Assembly (NCBI GenBank): GCA_013287965.1
Contig: JABDCU010000009.1
Coordinates: 1-59,811 of the forward strand
Source of the DNA: Candidatus Omnitrophota bacterium
GTDB taxonomy: Bacteria > Omnitrophota > Gorgyraeia > Zapsychrales > Fredricksoniimonadaceae
Length of the DNA stretch: 59,811 nt
Direction of reading: 5' to 3'
Of the stretch, positions 14,693 to 24,478 are shown one piece after another. A model generated the notes under the pieces. That model was not told where the DNA came from. It saw nothing but the letters and a program-made list of their open reading frames with translations, and did no database searches. The translations under genes and the position numbers were made by a program. The number at the start of each line of letters is the position of its first letter. Within the stretch, counting starts at the first letter, position 1.

Positions 14693-15565
14693 ATGGGGGT
14701 AAATATGAAAATATTAGGTATTGTTTTAAGTTGTTTGTTGGTAGCTGGTTTTGTCCCTGCTTTTGGGGCAACAGCCCGCAGTTTCGATTTCACTGATGAG
14801 ACTTCCAATGTGCTGGTGCAAAAAGCTTGGGGTGGCTTGACTGCCAAGGATTTAGAGGCAGTAGAAGCCTATGTTAACAAAGTTGACCAGATTTACGCCA
14901 GTAAAGCTGCAACCATGCAGGCGAGCCTTCAAGATTATGCCTCTGGCAGCAATGAGCAGATCTTTAAGTACTGGGCGCTGAACGATGTCAGCACCGCGTG
15001 GTTTATTTTGGGCAAGGCTTATCGTAATGCCGGTAAGAAAGATGAAGCTATCAAGGCCTACACTAAAGTCATCAATGATTTTTCTTATGGCCAGTGCTGG
15101 GATGTCAAAGGTTGGTTCTGGAAACCTGCCCAAGCTGCCAAAGAAGAAATAGCCATGATCCAGTCCGGTTCTAACGTGGATTTCGGTGATTATTCTTCCA
15201 GCACCCTGGTCCAAAAAGCTTGGGGCTCTTTAGCTGCCAAGGATTTAAGTTCAGTAGAGGCGTATGTTAACAAGACGGATGAATTTTATTCCAATAAGGC
15301 CAAAGACATGCAGGCAAGTCTTCAAACTTTTGCCTCCGGCAGCAATGACCAGATCTTTAAATATTGGGCGCTTAATGATCTCGGCACCGCATGGTTTATT
15401 TTAGGTGAAGCCTATCAAAATGCCGGCAAAAATGAACAGGCCACCCAGGCTTACAAAAAAGTCATCAATGAATATTCTTTTGCGCAATGCTGGGACCCTC
15501 AAGGTTTCTTTTGGAACCCCACTGAAGCCGCCCAACAGAAATTAGTGGAATTAGACATTAAGTAG
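14693..15565 (+). CDS. Secreted TPR-like protein with internal duplication
   Basis: A 290-residue exported protein. Two starts are possible: 14693 (AAAGGAG, short spacing) or 14705 (GGGGGT); both keep the signal peptide ending PAFGA. The mature part is two copies of a unit of about 120 residues (about 45-165 and 170-288). They share long stretches such as LVQKAWG, SVEAYVNK, MQASLQ, FKYWALND and TAWFILG, and each ends in an aromatic QCWD...FW motif. Within each unit AWFILG.AY.NAG...A...Y.KVI is a tetratricopeptide-like helix pair. Promoter copy 5 precedes it and an intrinsic terminator follows. Likely a periplasmic binding scaffold; partner unknown. Confidence 0.85.
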   Translation: MGVNMKILGIVLSCLLVAGFVPAFGATARSFDFTDETSNVLVQKAWGGLTAKDLEAVEAYVNKVDQIYASKAATMQASLQDYASGSNEQIFKYWALNDVSTAWFILGKAYRNAGKKDEAIKAYTKVINDFSYGQCWDVKGWFWKPAQAAKEEIAMIQSGSNVDFGDYSSSTLVQKAWGSLAAKDLSSVEAYVNKTDEFYSNKAKDMQASLQTFASGSNDQIFKYWALNDLGTAWFILGEAYQNAGKNEQATQAYKKVINEYSFAQCWDPQGFFWNPTEAAQQKLVELDIK

Positions 15566-15595
15566 AAGGGGTGCGTCAATATAAGTTAAATTAGG

Positions 15596-15622
15596 AAGGT
15601 CGCCTGAAAAGGCCGCCTTTTT
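15596..15622 (+). terminator. Intrinsic terminator after the TPR-like gene
   Basis: A 9-bp G/C-rich stem (AAGGTCGCC with GGCCGCCTT, one mismatch and one wobble), loop TGAAAA, and a run of five T. It separates the five-copy promoter region from the secretion operon. Confidence 0.7.
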
Positions 15623-15649
15623 AATTGGGTGGTTTTATTGCCATTTAAT

Positions 15650-15678
15650 TTGACAAATAATCAATATTATGTTATGAT
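15650..15678 (+). promoter_or_regulatory. Near-consensus sigma70 promoter of the trb operon
   Basis: TTGACA (15650-15655) and TATGAT (15673-15678) are separated by 17 bp. Transcription should start near 15685, leaving a leader of about 34 nt that contains the AAGGAG site of trbC. It is the best standard promoter in the window and unlike the repeated element upstream. Confidence 0.85.
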
Positions 15679-15718
15679 TCAGCAAAGTTAAAAAGGCGCA
15701 TAAAAAGGAGAAATTGTT

Positions 15719-16033
15719 ATGAAAAAGTTAAAAGTTTTTTTAGTTCTATCCGTGTTGATGATCTTGTTTGTTGGCAATGCATCCGCAACGACAAGCTCGC
15801 AAATTTTAGTGATGTCCAATCAACTGTATCAAATCGCTAAAGATTTAACAACGGGGATGTTCCCGACAGCCATTCTCCTCATCGCGATTGGTTTTTGGGG
15901 CATCGTTAATGCATTCGGAAAAGGCATCGGAGACGGTCTGCACCAGTTAACGAACATAATAGCCGTTGGGGGCATTGTATTCTTTGCCTCTTCCCTATTA
16001 GTCAACGCGGCCATGTTTTCAGCACAAGTGTAA
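15719..16033 (+). CDS. trbC: TrbC/VirB2-type pilin
   Basis: A 104-residue pilin precursor: signal peptide (MKKLKVFLVLSVLMILFVGNASA), then two hydrophobic helices (about 46-68 and 78-100) joined by a short polar, Gly-rich loop (GKGIGDG). This is the hairpin form of VirB2/TrbC pilins, and its place ahead of trbD and trbE agrees. Ribosome site AAGGAG. It would form the extracellular pilus of the type IV system. Confidence 0.85.
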   Translation: MKKLKVFLVLSVLMILFVGNASATTSSQILVMSNQLYQIAKDLTTGMFPTAILLIAIGFWGIVNAFGKGIGDGLHQLTNIIAVGGIVFFASSLLVNAAMFSAQV

Positions 16034-16039
16034 AAAAAT

Positions 16040-16357
16040 ATGATCGATCAAAAAACAAGCACACCGGTATTCCAGAGTTTGACCAGGCCGATCTTATTAT
16101 TAGGAGGGGAGCGGGAGAACATTATTCTTTTGGCTTGTCTCTCACTAAGCTTATGCACTGTCGGCCGGGATTTCATATCGCTTATTTTGGCCGTATTAAT
16201 ATGGACTATCGGGATCATCGCCAGCAAATGGATGGCTAAAACCGACCCCTGGGCCACCAAGGTATTTCTAAGGTCACTTTTATACCGGGATTTTTACGGC
16301 GCGCGGGAGAGGATAAATACGCCCGCGTGTATTTTAAAACGTAGCAGGAAGATCTAA
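16040..16357 (+). CDS. trbD: TrbD/VirB3-type inner-membrane protein
   Basis: A 105-residue protein with one or two membrane helices (about 28-65) after a short N-terminus containing VFQSLTRPILLLGG, the typical VirB3/TrbD opening. The family sits with the VirB4 ATPase at the base of the channel. There is no clear ribosome site, and the gene starts 6 nt after trbC, so it is probably translated by coupling. Confidence 0.88.
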   Translation: MIDQKTSTPVFQSLTRPILLLGGERENIILLACLSLSLCTVGRDFISLILAVLIWTIGIIASKWMAKTDPWATKVFLRSLLYRDFYGARERINTPACILKRSRKI

Positions 16358-16358
16358 T

Positions 16359-18752
16359 ATGCTGCCGGTCAAAGAATTCACAGAGGGCCCTGCGGGATTT
16401 CCTTCGCTCATCAATTACTTTGAATTTGTGGATGAGGGCGTTTTGTTCAATCGTGACGGGAGTCTTTTGGGTTGCTTTTACTATTGCGGCCCGGACATGG
16501 ATTCATCCTTAGGTCTGGAAGAAGACCAACTATCTTCCCAGGTCCAGTCGATCTTCCAGAATTTCGGCAATGGCTGGTCCGTGCATGTGGATTTGCTCAG
16601 GGTGCCTGCGATCGAGTATCCTCAAACCCATCATTTTAATAACCCGACTTCCCTATTAATTGAAAAGCAGCGGCGAAAGCAGTATGAGAAGGAAGGCGAT
16701 CATTTTGAAAATATCTATGCCATTAGTTTTTGTTATTTGCCTTCAGTGGTTGAAAAATCCACCCCAAGCCTTGAATTCATTATTGAAGTTTTTAACCAGA
16801 AATTAGGGGAATTCCAGGGAAATATTGCCAATAAAATACATATCAAACGCATGAGCTCCGCAGAGATGATGACCTTTCTTGATCGCTGCATCTGCGGCGG
16901 CAGATCAGAAATACCGGTCCCTCAGCCGCCTTGTTACCTTAATCATTACCTGGGCGCGCATGAGTTCGTAGGCGGCCATGAACCCATGATCGATGATAAT
17001 CATATCGGGGTCATCACACTGACCCAATTTCCTCACGAGAGTTTTGCCGGGATTTTGAATATCCTCTCAACCCTGCCGTTTGAATACAGGTTTTCTTCAC
17101 GGTTCCTTTTTTATGACCCCATTGATGCTTTAGGCATCGTCGAGGAATACCAGGGCAAATACTTGGGGATGAAATATTCTATCGGACAGATGATCATGGG
17201 TGCTTTTGGTAAAGATCCGCGTTTAAACCCTGATGCCGCCAACCGTTCTGTGTTGACGAAAATAGAGGAAACCAGGCAAGCCCAGGAAGCTATCGAAATG
17301 GGCCAAGTCAATTACGGCTATGCCACTTTTGTGGTGGTGATCTTAGACAGCAATAAAGCTGAGTGCAAAAGGAAGATGGAATACATCAGGGATTTGCTCA
17401 ACAACAATTGGTTTCCCTGCATGATCGAAAAAATGAATGCCATAGAAAGCTATCTTGGCAGTTTGCCGGGGGAAACCCTCAAAAATATCCGTAAACCATT
17501 TATCAATACCCGCAATCTGGCGAATATGCTGCCCCTGACCGATGTTTGGACAGGGGCCTTGTATAATCCTTGTCCCTATTATCCTAAAAATTCACCGCCG
17601 CTTTTTTATGCGGCCACCAACGGAACAACTCCTTTCAGGTTCAATGTGCATGTGGGCGATGTCGGGCATACCTTGATACTTGGGCCCACCGGAGCGGGTA
17701 AATCAGTTTTATTGTCCCATATTGCCAATTCAGCGTTGCGCTATGAAGGCGCCCAAGTCTACATTTTCGATAAGGGCCACAGCCAGTTTGTCCTGACCCA
17801 TGCCGTGGGAGGGGAGTTTTACGATATTTTGGGTGATGATGACGATCTATCGTTTTGTCCTTTAAGTAATTTAGAAGATTTGAGTGAGCAGAAATGGGCT
17901 TGCAGCTGGATTGAGCGGATCGTTGCCCTACAGGGGGTTGTCATGGGCCCGGCCATTCGCGCGGCCATTGAAGCAGCCATCCGCGATACCGGCAGATCTT
18001 CTTCCAAGACGCTGTCGGATTTTTATTTAAACCTTCAAAATGACCAGATCAAAGAAGCCCTGAAACCGTTTGTGCAGATCAAAGAGGGCTATATGTCTTC
18101 TCTATTAGATGCCAAGGAAGACGGATTTAAAAAGGGTAAATTCCAGACTTTTGAAATTTCAAACCTGATGGGATTGGATAACAGGCTAAGCACCCCTGTT
18201 TTGCTTTATTTATTTCATAAGATCCAATGTTCCCTTGACGGACGTCCGACCTTTATCATTATTGATGAAGGCTGGCTGATCATGCTACATGAAACGTTCA
18301 TGACCTACTGGATAGAATTTTTAAGGACCATCAGGAAAAATAATGCCTGTGTGCTTTTAGCCACTCAGAGCCTTTCAGATATTGTCAATTCACCCTATGT
18401 CAGTTTTATTAATGAAAGCTGTTTTACAAAGGTCTTTTTGCCTAATCCGGCAGCACGGGAAGCGGACAATAAAAAATTTTATCAGGCCTTTGGCTTAAAT
18501 GAGCGGCAAATTGAGATCATTAGTGAAGCTGTCCGTAAAAAACACTATTACGTGACTAGCCGTGATGTGGGGCATCGCTTGATTGACCTGGGGTTAAAAA
18601 ATTTAGAGCTGGCTTTTTATGGGGCAGGGACATCGCCGCAGGAAAGGCAAAAGGTCAAGGAACTAAGGAAGAATTTCGGGGACAAATGGGTCGCTGAGTG
18701 GCTTAAGGGTAAGGGATTGATTTCAGAAGCCCAAGAATGGTTAAAACTATGA
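16359..18752 (+). CDS. trbE: TrbE/VirB4-type secretion ATPase
   Basis: A 797-residue ATPase, the largest and most conserved part of a type IV secretion system. The N-terminal CagE/TrbE/VirB region spans about 1-400. Walker A (LGPTGAGKSVLL) is near residue 445, Walker B (FIIIDEGWLIM) near 632, and LLATQSLSDI follows. Length matches TrbE. Ribosome site AGGAAG. It supplies energy for pilus assembly and substrate transport. Confidence 0.96.
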   Translation: MLPVKEFTEGPAGFPSLINYFEFVDEGVLFNRDGSLLGCFYYCGPDMDSSLGLEEDQLSSQVQSIFQNFGNGWSVHVDLLRVPAIEYPQTHHFNNPTSLLIEKQRRKQYEKEGDHFENIYAISFCYLPSVVEKSTPSLEFIIEVFNQKLGEFQGNIANKIHIKRMSSAEMMTFLDRCICGGRSEIPVPQPPCYLNHYLGAHEFVGGHEPMIDDNHIGVITLTQFPHESFAGILNILSTLPFEYRFSSRFLFYDPIDALGIVEEYQGKYLGMKYSIGQMIMGAFGKDPRLNPDAANRSVLTKIEETRQAQEAIEMGQVNYGYATFVVVILDSNKAECKRKMEYIRDLLNNNWFPCMIEKMNAIESYLGSLPGETLKNIRKPFINTRNLANMLPLTDVWTGALYNPCPYYPKNSPPLFYAATNGTTPFRFNVHVGDVGHTLILGPTGAGKSVLLSHIANSALRYEGAQVYIFDKGHSQFVLTHAVGGEFYDILGDDDDLSFCPLSNLEDLSEQKWACSWIERIVALQGVVMGPAIRAAIEAAIRDTGRSSSKTLSDFYLNLQNDQIKEALKPFVQIKEGYMSSLLDAKEDGFKKGKFQTFEISNLMGLDNRLSTPVLLYLFHKIQCSLDGRPTFIIIDEGWLIMLHETFMTYWIEFLRTIRKNNACVLLATQSLSDIVNSPYVSFINESCFTKVFLPNPAAREADNKKFYQAFGLNERQIEIISEAVRKKHYYVTSRDVGHRLIDLGLKNLELAFYGAGTSPQERQKVKELRKNFGDKWVAEWLKGKGLISEAQEWLKL

Positions 18753-19444
18753 GATTGCTTATATCACTCATTATAACAATGATTTTTATTCCTATTGCCA
18801 TGGCCCAAGATGTGGCCACCGAGCACACTCAACTTTTGAATAATATTGAACTGGTCACAGCGGATTTACGCCAGCTTCAAAGCCTGGAAAACCAGATAGC
18901 CATGATCAAAAACCAGGTGGAAGGACTAAAGTCCGTGGCATCATATCAAAATAATTTCAGCGACATAGACGCGCTAAGGAATAATTTAGCCAATATCACC
19001 AATCAGGGGGCAGCGTTATCAGGTCAAACTCAAGGTCTATTGACACAAATGCGGCAAGAAATCAGTAATTTGCCGGTCAACGGGGCAATGACTGACAGGG
19101 AAAGTTCCATTGACCAAAGCACGATCAATATCCTTCAGAATTCTTTGAATAGGGTCACCCAGGAAAGGCAAAATTATCAACAGGAAACAGGCGCGGTCAA
19201 TGCCTTGATGGCCAAGAATGACCAGGCCGTGGGGCAGACCCAGGCCTTGCAGACTTCCAATGAGATCGCGGCACAAAGCATCGCGCAAATGCAGTCCACC
19301 CGTGAATTATTAAGCGAAAATATTATTGTGCAAGCCGCGACTGCCATGAGAGACATCCAGGAAAGGCAGGACATGATCAATACCATCAATCAAATGATCA
19401 CCTCCAGCGACAACAGCGACAGCAGCACCAACACGGAGAATTGA
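18749..19444 (+). CDS. trbJ: TrbJ/VirB5-type periplasmic protein
   Basis: A 231-residue secreted protein starting at the ATGA overlap at 18749 rather than the in-frame ATG at 18737. A signal peptide (ends PIAMAQ) is followed by EHTQLLNNIELV, the typical TrbJ opening, then a long helical, Gln/Asn-rich coiled coil. VirB5/TrbJ proteins are minor pilus-tip components. The position between trbE and trbL matches P-type loci. Confidence 0.85.
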   Translation: MRLLISLIITMIFIPIAMAQDVATEHTQLLNNIELVTADLRQLQSLENQIAMIKNQVEGLKSVASYQNNFSDIDALRNNLANITNQGAALSGQTQGLLTQMRQEISNLPVNGAMTDRESSIDQSTINILQNSLNRVTQERQNYQQETGAVNALMAKNDQAVGQTQALQTSNEIAAQSIAQMQSTRELLSENIIVQAATAMRDIQERQDMINTINQMITSSDNSDSSTNTEN

Positions 19445-19446
19445 GC

Positions 19447-20595
19447 ATGAATTCCACCATCATGTCCATATTTAACCAGCTCATCGGGCAATACAGCGGC
19501 AGTATCGCGGGCATACAATCAGGGAGCATTGTGCTGGGCAAGGAATTGTTCAATGCCATAGCGCTTTTGTCCGTCGGTCTATTGGGCATCAACCGGTTAT
19601 TGGTGAAAAATGTTGATATGGTTGATTCCAACATAGAGCTGGTGCGCTGGTTGATCTATCTTAATGTTTTTTATCTTTTCATAACCCAATATGATAATTT
19701 CCTTCCTCTGATCATCAATTCTTTTCAGCAAGCGGGCGCTTATTTGGGCGGCCAGGCCGGCGGATCTTACGCGGTGCCTACTCCGGCGAGCATCATCAAT
19801 AATGGTTTTGCCATCGCCTGGAAAATATTTGTCATCGGTTTAAAACAAACGTTACTTATCAATCTTGGCATAACCATGGTTTCTGTGGTGGTCATCGTGG
19901 TGGTTTTATACTGTTTCGGGATGATCGCCATTGAGCTTTTATTGCTTCAGATCGGCAGCCAGATCATTTTGGCGGGAGGTATTTTTTTATTGGCCTTTTC
20001 AGGACTGAAATGGACCAGGGATTACGCGGAGCGTTATGTGCACACCTTTTTTCAGGTGGGAATAAAAATGCTTTTTATGTATGTACTGGTCAGTATCGGC
20101 TCAGGGCTGACCGCTAATTGGGCCCAAACCCTGGACAATATCCCTCTCAATGAGACGTTCCAATATCAATTTGCGATAGTCATGGCCACCTTTGTTTATT
20201 ATGTCCTTTGCCAAAAGTTGCCTGAGCAAGCCACGGTTTATTTTACCGGCAGGTTTCCCATGGGCTTTAACGTTGTGCCTTCACTGCCGGATATTGTCAA
20301 AGGGGCCTATCGTTTAGGAAAACAAGCGGACGAGGCACATACTAAGTCGGAAGCCGGCAGGCAAGGGTATGACAAAGCCAGTGATGCGGCAAGACAGGCG
20401 GCCATCGCGAGTTTTCAGGCCCAGGGCAAAACAGCAAGCTCCCAGGAAATACAAAATGAAACCGTCAAGACTCTTGGGGAAGCCAGAAAAGCGATGAAAC
20501 AGGCTGAATGGGACAAAGAGGTTGACGATACCGAAGGCGGTAAAATAGCGGAGAGTATTTTAGATAATATTCCTAAGCAAGGCCTTAAGCGATGA
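19447..20595 (+). CDS. trbL: TrbL/VirB6-type channel membrane protein
   Basis: A 382-residue polytopic inner-membrane protein. I use the ATG at 19447 behind GGAGA. About six membrane helices occupy residues 20-280, with a Gly-rich periplasmic loop (YLGGQAGGSYAVP) as in TrbL. The last 100 residues are a soluble, Ala/Gln-rich helical tail. It forms the inner-membrane pore with TrbE. It overlaps trbF by ATGA. Confidence 0.88.
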   Translation: MNSTIMSIFNQLIGQYSGSIAGIQSGSIVLGKELFNAIALLSVGLLGINRLLVKNVDMVDSNIELVRWLIYLNVFYLFITQYDNFLPLIINSFQQAGAYLGGQAGGSYAVPTPASIINNGFAIAWKIFVIGLKQTLLINLGITMVSVVVIVVVLYCFGMIAIELLLLQIGSQIILAGGIFLLAFSGLKWTRDYAERYVHTFFQVGIKMLFMYVLVSIGSGLTANWAQTLDNIPLNETFQYQFAIVMATFVYYVLCQKLPEQATVYFTGRFPMGFNVVPSLPDIVKGAYRLGKQADEAHTKSEAGRQGYDKASDAARQAAIASFQAQGKTASSQEIQNETVKTLGEARKAMKQAEWDKEVDDTEGGKIAESILDNIPKQGLKR

Positions 20596-21257
20596 ATTCG
20601 AAAACCACTGATCCCTATATCAAAGCCCGGAAAGAATACGACGAGATCACGCATAACATCAATGCCTCAAAACACAATTGGCAGAGAATGGCCTTTGTGT
20701 TAGGGGCTGCCTTGATCATCAGTATCACGAGCAATATCTTGACGATTGGCAAAGCGCACATAGTCCCGTATATCGTCGAGGTGGATAATTTAGGCAGGGC
20801 GCAGGCCATGAATGAAGCCAGGGAGATGCCGTTAAATGATGAACGGATCATCAAGGCTTTTGTGTATCAGTATATTGATATGGCCCGTTCCGTTATATCA
20901 GACCCGGAGGCCTTAAGAAAAGATCTGGGCCAGGTTTATCAAGAATCCATCAAGTCCGTGCAAAGCAATTTTCTGGATGCTTACTACAAGGAGAACAACC
21001 CCTTTGACTACGCGCAAAAAACAGGTACCCGTCATGTTGAATTCCTGGTTTTTTTAAAAGAAGCTGAGAATACCTATTCGGTGGAGTGGCGGGAGATTGA
21101 ACGGAATTATGATAATCAGGTCTTGGGCGAAGCCCATTATAAAGCGTTGATCTCTGTCATTCAAATCCCGCATACTAATGAGGACCAATACAGGGAAAAC
21201 CCGTTAAACCCATTTGGTTTATATGTGACATCATTGTCGTGGGCGAAATTAATGTAA
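20592..21257 (+). CDS. trbF: TrbF/VirB8-type assembly protein
   Basis: A 221-residue bitopic inner-membrane protein: N-terminal cytoplasmic part, one helix (about 34-54), and a periplasmic VirB8-like domain with YIVEVDNLGRAQ near residue 60 and NPFGLYVTSLSW at the C-terminus, a hallmark of TrbF. It nucleates the secretion channel. The gap of 83 nt to trbG is the longest inside the operon and shows no strong promoter. Confidence 0.92.
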   Translation: MNSKTTDPYIKARKEYDEITHNINASKHNWQRMAFVLGAALIISITSNILTIGKAHIVPYIVEVDNLGRAQAMNEAREMPLNDERIIKAFVYQYIDMARSVISDPEALRKDLGQVYQESIKSVQSNFLDAYYKENNPFDYAQKTGTRHVEFLVFLKEAENTYSVEWREIERNYDNQVLGEAHYKALISVIQIPHTNEDQYRENPLNPFGLYVTSLSWAKLM

Positions 21258-21340
21258 GGCCGTTAATCTAATAAGAATTAAGGTGTCGGCACTTCGAATC
21301 AGAATTAAATGTAATGGAATTATAAAGAAGGGAGTTTATT

Positions 21341-22300
21341 ATGAAAAATCCAATATATGCGTTGATACTGATGACTTTGGCCTTCAGCGGCTGTGCCAGT
21401 GCCCCTGACAAAACTGACATGAAAGTTGATCAGCCCTTGATCCAATTACCGGCCAATGATCCGGGAACTCAAGTGAGATCAGCGGATAGCGACGATATAG
21501 GTTTTGAAGATACAAGCTTGTCCGCAAAAAGAAGACTGCAGGTCTTGACCAATAGAATGGAGATCGATAAACAGACAGATAATTACATTAATAACGGCCA
21601 GGCCGATGTGATCACCAGGCCTGATGGGACAATATTATTTCCTTATGGCTTGGCCCAAGTCAATTTGACCGCCAAAAGGATGATGTACAGCAAAATAGTT
21701 TTGCAGGAAGGAGAAAAAATAATGTCTGCCGCGGCCGGGGATACCACCCGATGGAATATTTTACCGAGTTATATAGGAAATACCTCCTCGTATACACCGG
21801 TCGTCTTGATCAAGCCGTTCATGGGTGGTTTACAGACAAGTTTGTCCATTATTACCGACAAGCGCGACTACGATATTGACATTCGGTCAGTGGATTCAGG
21901 CGATTATATGCCGCGCATCGGTTTTTATTATCCTCAGGACAGGGCCGATGCCATCAATGTGGGATTGCCTCCGGAGAAGATTGAAAATAATGAGAGCAAA
22001 CAGCCCAAGATCAATATTGAAAACATTAGATACGATTACAGGATCAAGGGCGATCAAAGTCTTAGCTGGTATCCGGCGAGTGTTTTTGAGGACGGCAATA
22101 AAGTGTTTATCAGGATGCCGGACCGTGTGGACCGTTCCCAGCTTCCTGTTTTCATGACCATTGACCACAGCGGCCAGACAGAGGTGGTCAATTACCGCTA
22201 TTTTAAGCCCTATTATGTTGTCGATACAATTTTCGACCAAGGCGTGCTGATCCTAGGGACAGATAAATACAGGCAAATTATAAAATTAGTAAGAATATAA
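21341..22300 (+). CDS. trbG: TrbG/VirB9-type core-complex lipoprotein
   Basis: A 319-residue periplasmic core-complex protein. The N-terminus is a lipoprotein signal (LAFSGC, lipidated Cys18). Since no TrbH/VirB7 lipoprotein gene is present, lipidation here may stand in for it; this is inference. The C-terminal VirB9-like beta domain (from about residue 175) includes NYRYRIKG-type sequence (IRYDYRIKGDQSLSWYPASVFEDG) and VNYRYFKPYYVVD. A good ribosome site (AAGGGAG) precedes it. Confidence 0.92.
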   Translation: MKNPIYALILMTLAFSGCASAPDKTDMKVDQPLIQLPANDPGTQVRSADSDDIGFEDTSLSAKRRLQVLTNRMEIDKQTDNYINNGQADVITRPDGTILFPYGLAQVNLTAKRMMYSKIVLQEGEKIMSAAAGDTTRWNILPSYIGNTSSYTPVVLIKPFMGGLQTSLSIITDKRDYDIDIRSVDSGDYMPRIGFYYPQDRADAINVGLPPEKIENNESKQPKINIENIRYDYRIKGDQSLSWYPASVFEDGNKVFIRMPDRVDRSQLPVFMTIDHSGQTEVVNYRYFKPYYVVDTIFDQGVLILGTDKYRQIIKLVRI

Positions 22301-22302
22301 GA

Positions 22303-23544
22303 ATGTTTAATCAAACGCCTCAGAAAATTATACAAACTAACCGCCTGCCATTTCTAATTGGGATCATTGTTCTCATACTGGTGATGGGGGTGTTCATGTA
22401 TAAAACCCAGATGAACCAAAAAACAGATATAGTTAGGCCCAAGCCCCGGCAATCCATAGATATTTCTCCTAAGGCCACAGAGACCTCTTGGTTTAATGAT
22501 GAAAAATTCAGGAATATAAGAATTAATAATGAATCTGTCCTGCACAAGCCAACAGCTCAAGAGATCGCCGCCCGGATCATTTCTAAAGAAGATTACTTGA
22601 CCGATTTGGAGATCAAAAAGATCGAGGACAAGAACAGGATCGATGAAAAAAAGCTCGAATTAGAGGCCATGAGGTCCCCGTTGAGTGTGGATGTTCCGCC
22701 CCCGCCCGGGACCAAGGCAGTAAGTAAAGAAAAACAATCAAGCAAGGACGACCTAACAAGCGGTTTGAATGAAATAACGAATATGGTCAGATCAATGACA
22801 GCTGCTAAGATGCCTGCTTTAACGGCACTGGGAGTTGGGTTGGCCGCCAATATCAACAATCAGGATGACAAGCATGCCTTCTTGAAAAAAACTGATCAGG
22901 ATGATGATTATCTCGCAAATTCTAAAAAGAAACCCCGTTCCCCCTATGAAGTTAAAGCAGGGACCTATATACCGGCGGCCCTGATAACCGGGATCAATTC
23001 AGATTTACCGGGGAGTGTTAATGCCCAGGTCACGGAAAATATCTATGACACAGTCACAGGCAATTATCTTTTGATCCCGCAAGGCGCAAAATTAGTCGGA
23101 GAATATAACAGTAATTTGACCTTTGGCCAGCAGCGCGTGCAGGTGGTGTGGAACAGGATCATCTTTCCGGATGGAGCGAGCCTTGACCTTGAAAAAATGC
23201 AGGGCGTGGATATTGCCGGCTTTTCAGGGTTCCATGACAAGGTGGACAATCATTATCTAAGGATCTACGGCAACGCGGTACTGCTGAGTTTAATGGGGGC
23301 CGGCTATGACATTTTAAACCAAAATACCCAGCAACAGCAGGGATACGGAAATCCCCGCGACATTATTGCTGCCAACGTTGGCCAGAAGCTGTCGGATGTA
23401 AGCTCTCAGACCTTACAGAAAAATATGGATGTCCAGCCGACATTGGTCATTGATCCGGGCTATAAATTCAAGATCATCGTCATGAAAGACATGGTGCTGG
23501 AAAATATCCAAGATGCTCAGGGAACACTCTCGTACACAGAATAA
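22303..23544 (+). CDS. trbI: TrbI/VirB10-type core-complex protein
   Basis: A 413-residue bitopic protein: short cytoplasmic part, membrane helix (about 16-34), a coiled, Pro-containing linker (PPPPGTK at about 130), and a C-terminal VirB10 domain. The latter has AGTYIPAALITGINSDLPG and IPQGAKLVGEYNS, then the antenna region and the lever motif GYKFKIIVMKDM. It spans both membranes and senses ATPase action. It starts 2 nt after trbG and its end overlaps trbB by 32 nt. Confidence 0.94.
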   Translation: MFNQTPQKIIQTNRLPFLIGIIVLILVMGVFMYKTQMNQKTDIVRPKPRQSIDISPKATETSWFNDEKFRNIRINNESVLHKPTAQEIAARIISKEDYLTDLEIKKIEDKNRIDEKKLELEAMRSPLSVDVPPPPGTKAVSKEKQSSKDDLTSGLNEITNMVRSMTAAKMPALTALGVGLAANINNQDDKHAFLKKTDQDDDYLANSKKKPRSPYEVKAGTYIPAALITGINSDLPGSVNAQVTENIYDTVTGNYLLIPQGAKLVGEYNSNLTFGQQRVQVVWNRIIFPDGASLDLEKMQGVDIAGFSGFHDKVDNHYLRIYGNAVLLSLMGAGYDILNQNTQQQQGYGNPRDIIAANVGQKLSDVSSQTLQKNMDVQPTLVIDPGYKFKIIVMKDMVLENIQDAQGTLSYTE

Positions 23545-24478
23545 ACTAAAGCAGGACTTAGGCCCGCTTGTCTTATCAGCGCTTTCGGATGACAGGATCT
23601 ATGAGGTCTTACTTAATCCTGACGGGACCCTGTGGGTTGACGGCTATCAGGGGAAACGCGAATATGGAGTGATGTCCGCGGCAGCGGCCAAGAACCTGAT
23701 CAATACAGTGGCGAGTGTGGCGGATGAAATGATCACTTCCAAGAACCCAAGTTTTGCGGGTGAACTCTGGGTGGAGATCGATGAGGAATTCAAATTATTC
23801 CGCTTTCAGGCTTTCATACCGCCGGTAGTGACCTATCCTGCCTTTGCGATCAGAAAACGCGCTGGCCAGGTGGTCCCTTTGCAGGATTACGTTAAAGATG
23901 AGATCATCACCCCGCGGCAGGAGAAAATAATAAAAGAGTCCGTGAACGCAAGAAAGTCCATTTTAGTCGTCGGGGGAACGCAATCAGGCAAAACAACATT
24001 TTGTAACGCAATTTTAGACTGCATCGCCCAAACACATCCGCAAGACCGGGTGATCATCATTGAAGACACGCAAGAGCTTAAATGTAATGTTAAAGACTCG
24101 GTGACCATGCGGGCATCTCCTTCAAAAACCATGAACGATTTGATTTTCGATTCAATGCGCATGAGGCCTGACAGGATCATTATTGGTGAAGTTCGTGGAA
24201 AAGAAGCGCATTCCTTGATAAAATCCTGGAATACCGGGCACCCGGGCGGATTGAGCACTATCCATGCTAATTCCGCTGAAAGCGGACTTTTAAGGTTGGA
24301 ACAATTAATTATGGAAGCAGGTGTGGCCCCTGTGCCTGAAGCGATCGCGGAAGCTGTCAATCTGCTGGTCTTTATAGAGAAGACAAATAAAGGCAAAAAG
24401 GGCAGGCAGGTGACTTCGGTCTTAGAATTGAAAGGGTATGACAAAAAAAAGGGATACTTAACCCAAGAAGCGGGATAA
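23513..24478 (+). CDS. trbB: TrbB/VirB11-type hexameric ATPase
   Basis: A 321-residue traffic ATPase. Walker A (VVGGTQSGKTTF) is near residue 155, the Asp box (IIEDTQELK) near 185, Walker B (IIIGEVRGKEAHSLI) near 225, and the His box (STIHANSA) near 252. In Ti and RP4 loci trbB is the first gene; here it is last, after trbI. The start lies inside trbI. Confidence 0.95.
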   Translation: MLREHSRTQNKLKQDLGPLVLSALSDDRIYEVLLNPDGTLWVDGYQGKREYGVMSAAAAKNLINTVASVADEMITSKNPSFAGELWVEIDEEFKLFRFQAFIPPVVTYPAFAIRKRAGQVVPLQDYVKDEIITPRQEKIIKESVNARKSILVVGGTQSGKTTFCNAILDCIAQTHPQDRVIIIEDTQELKCNVKDSVTMRASPSKTMNDLIFDSMRMRPDRIIIGEVRGKEAHSLIKSWNTGHPGGLSTIHANSAESGLLRLEQLIMEAGVAPVPEAIAEAVNLLVFIEKTNKGKKGRQVTSVLELKGYDKKKGYLTQEAG

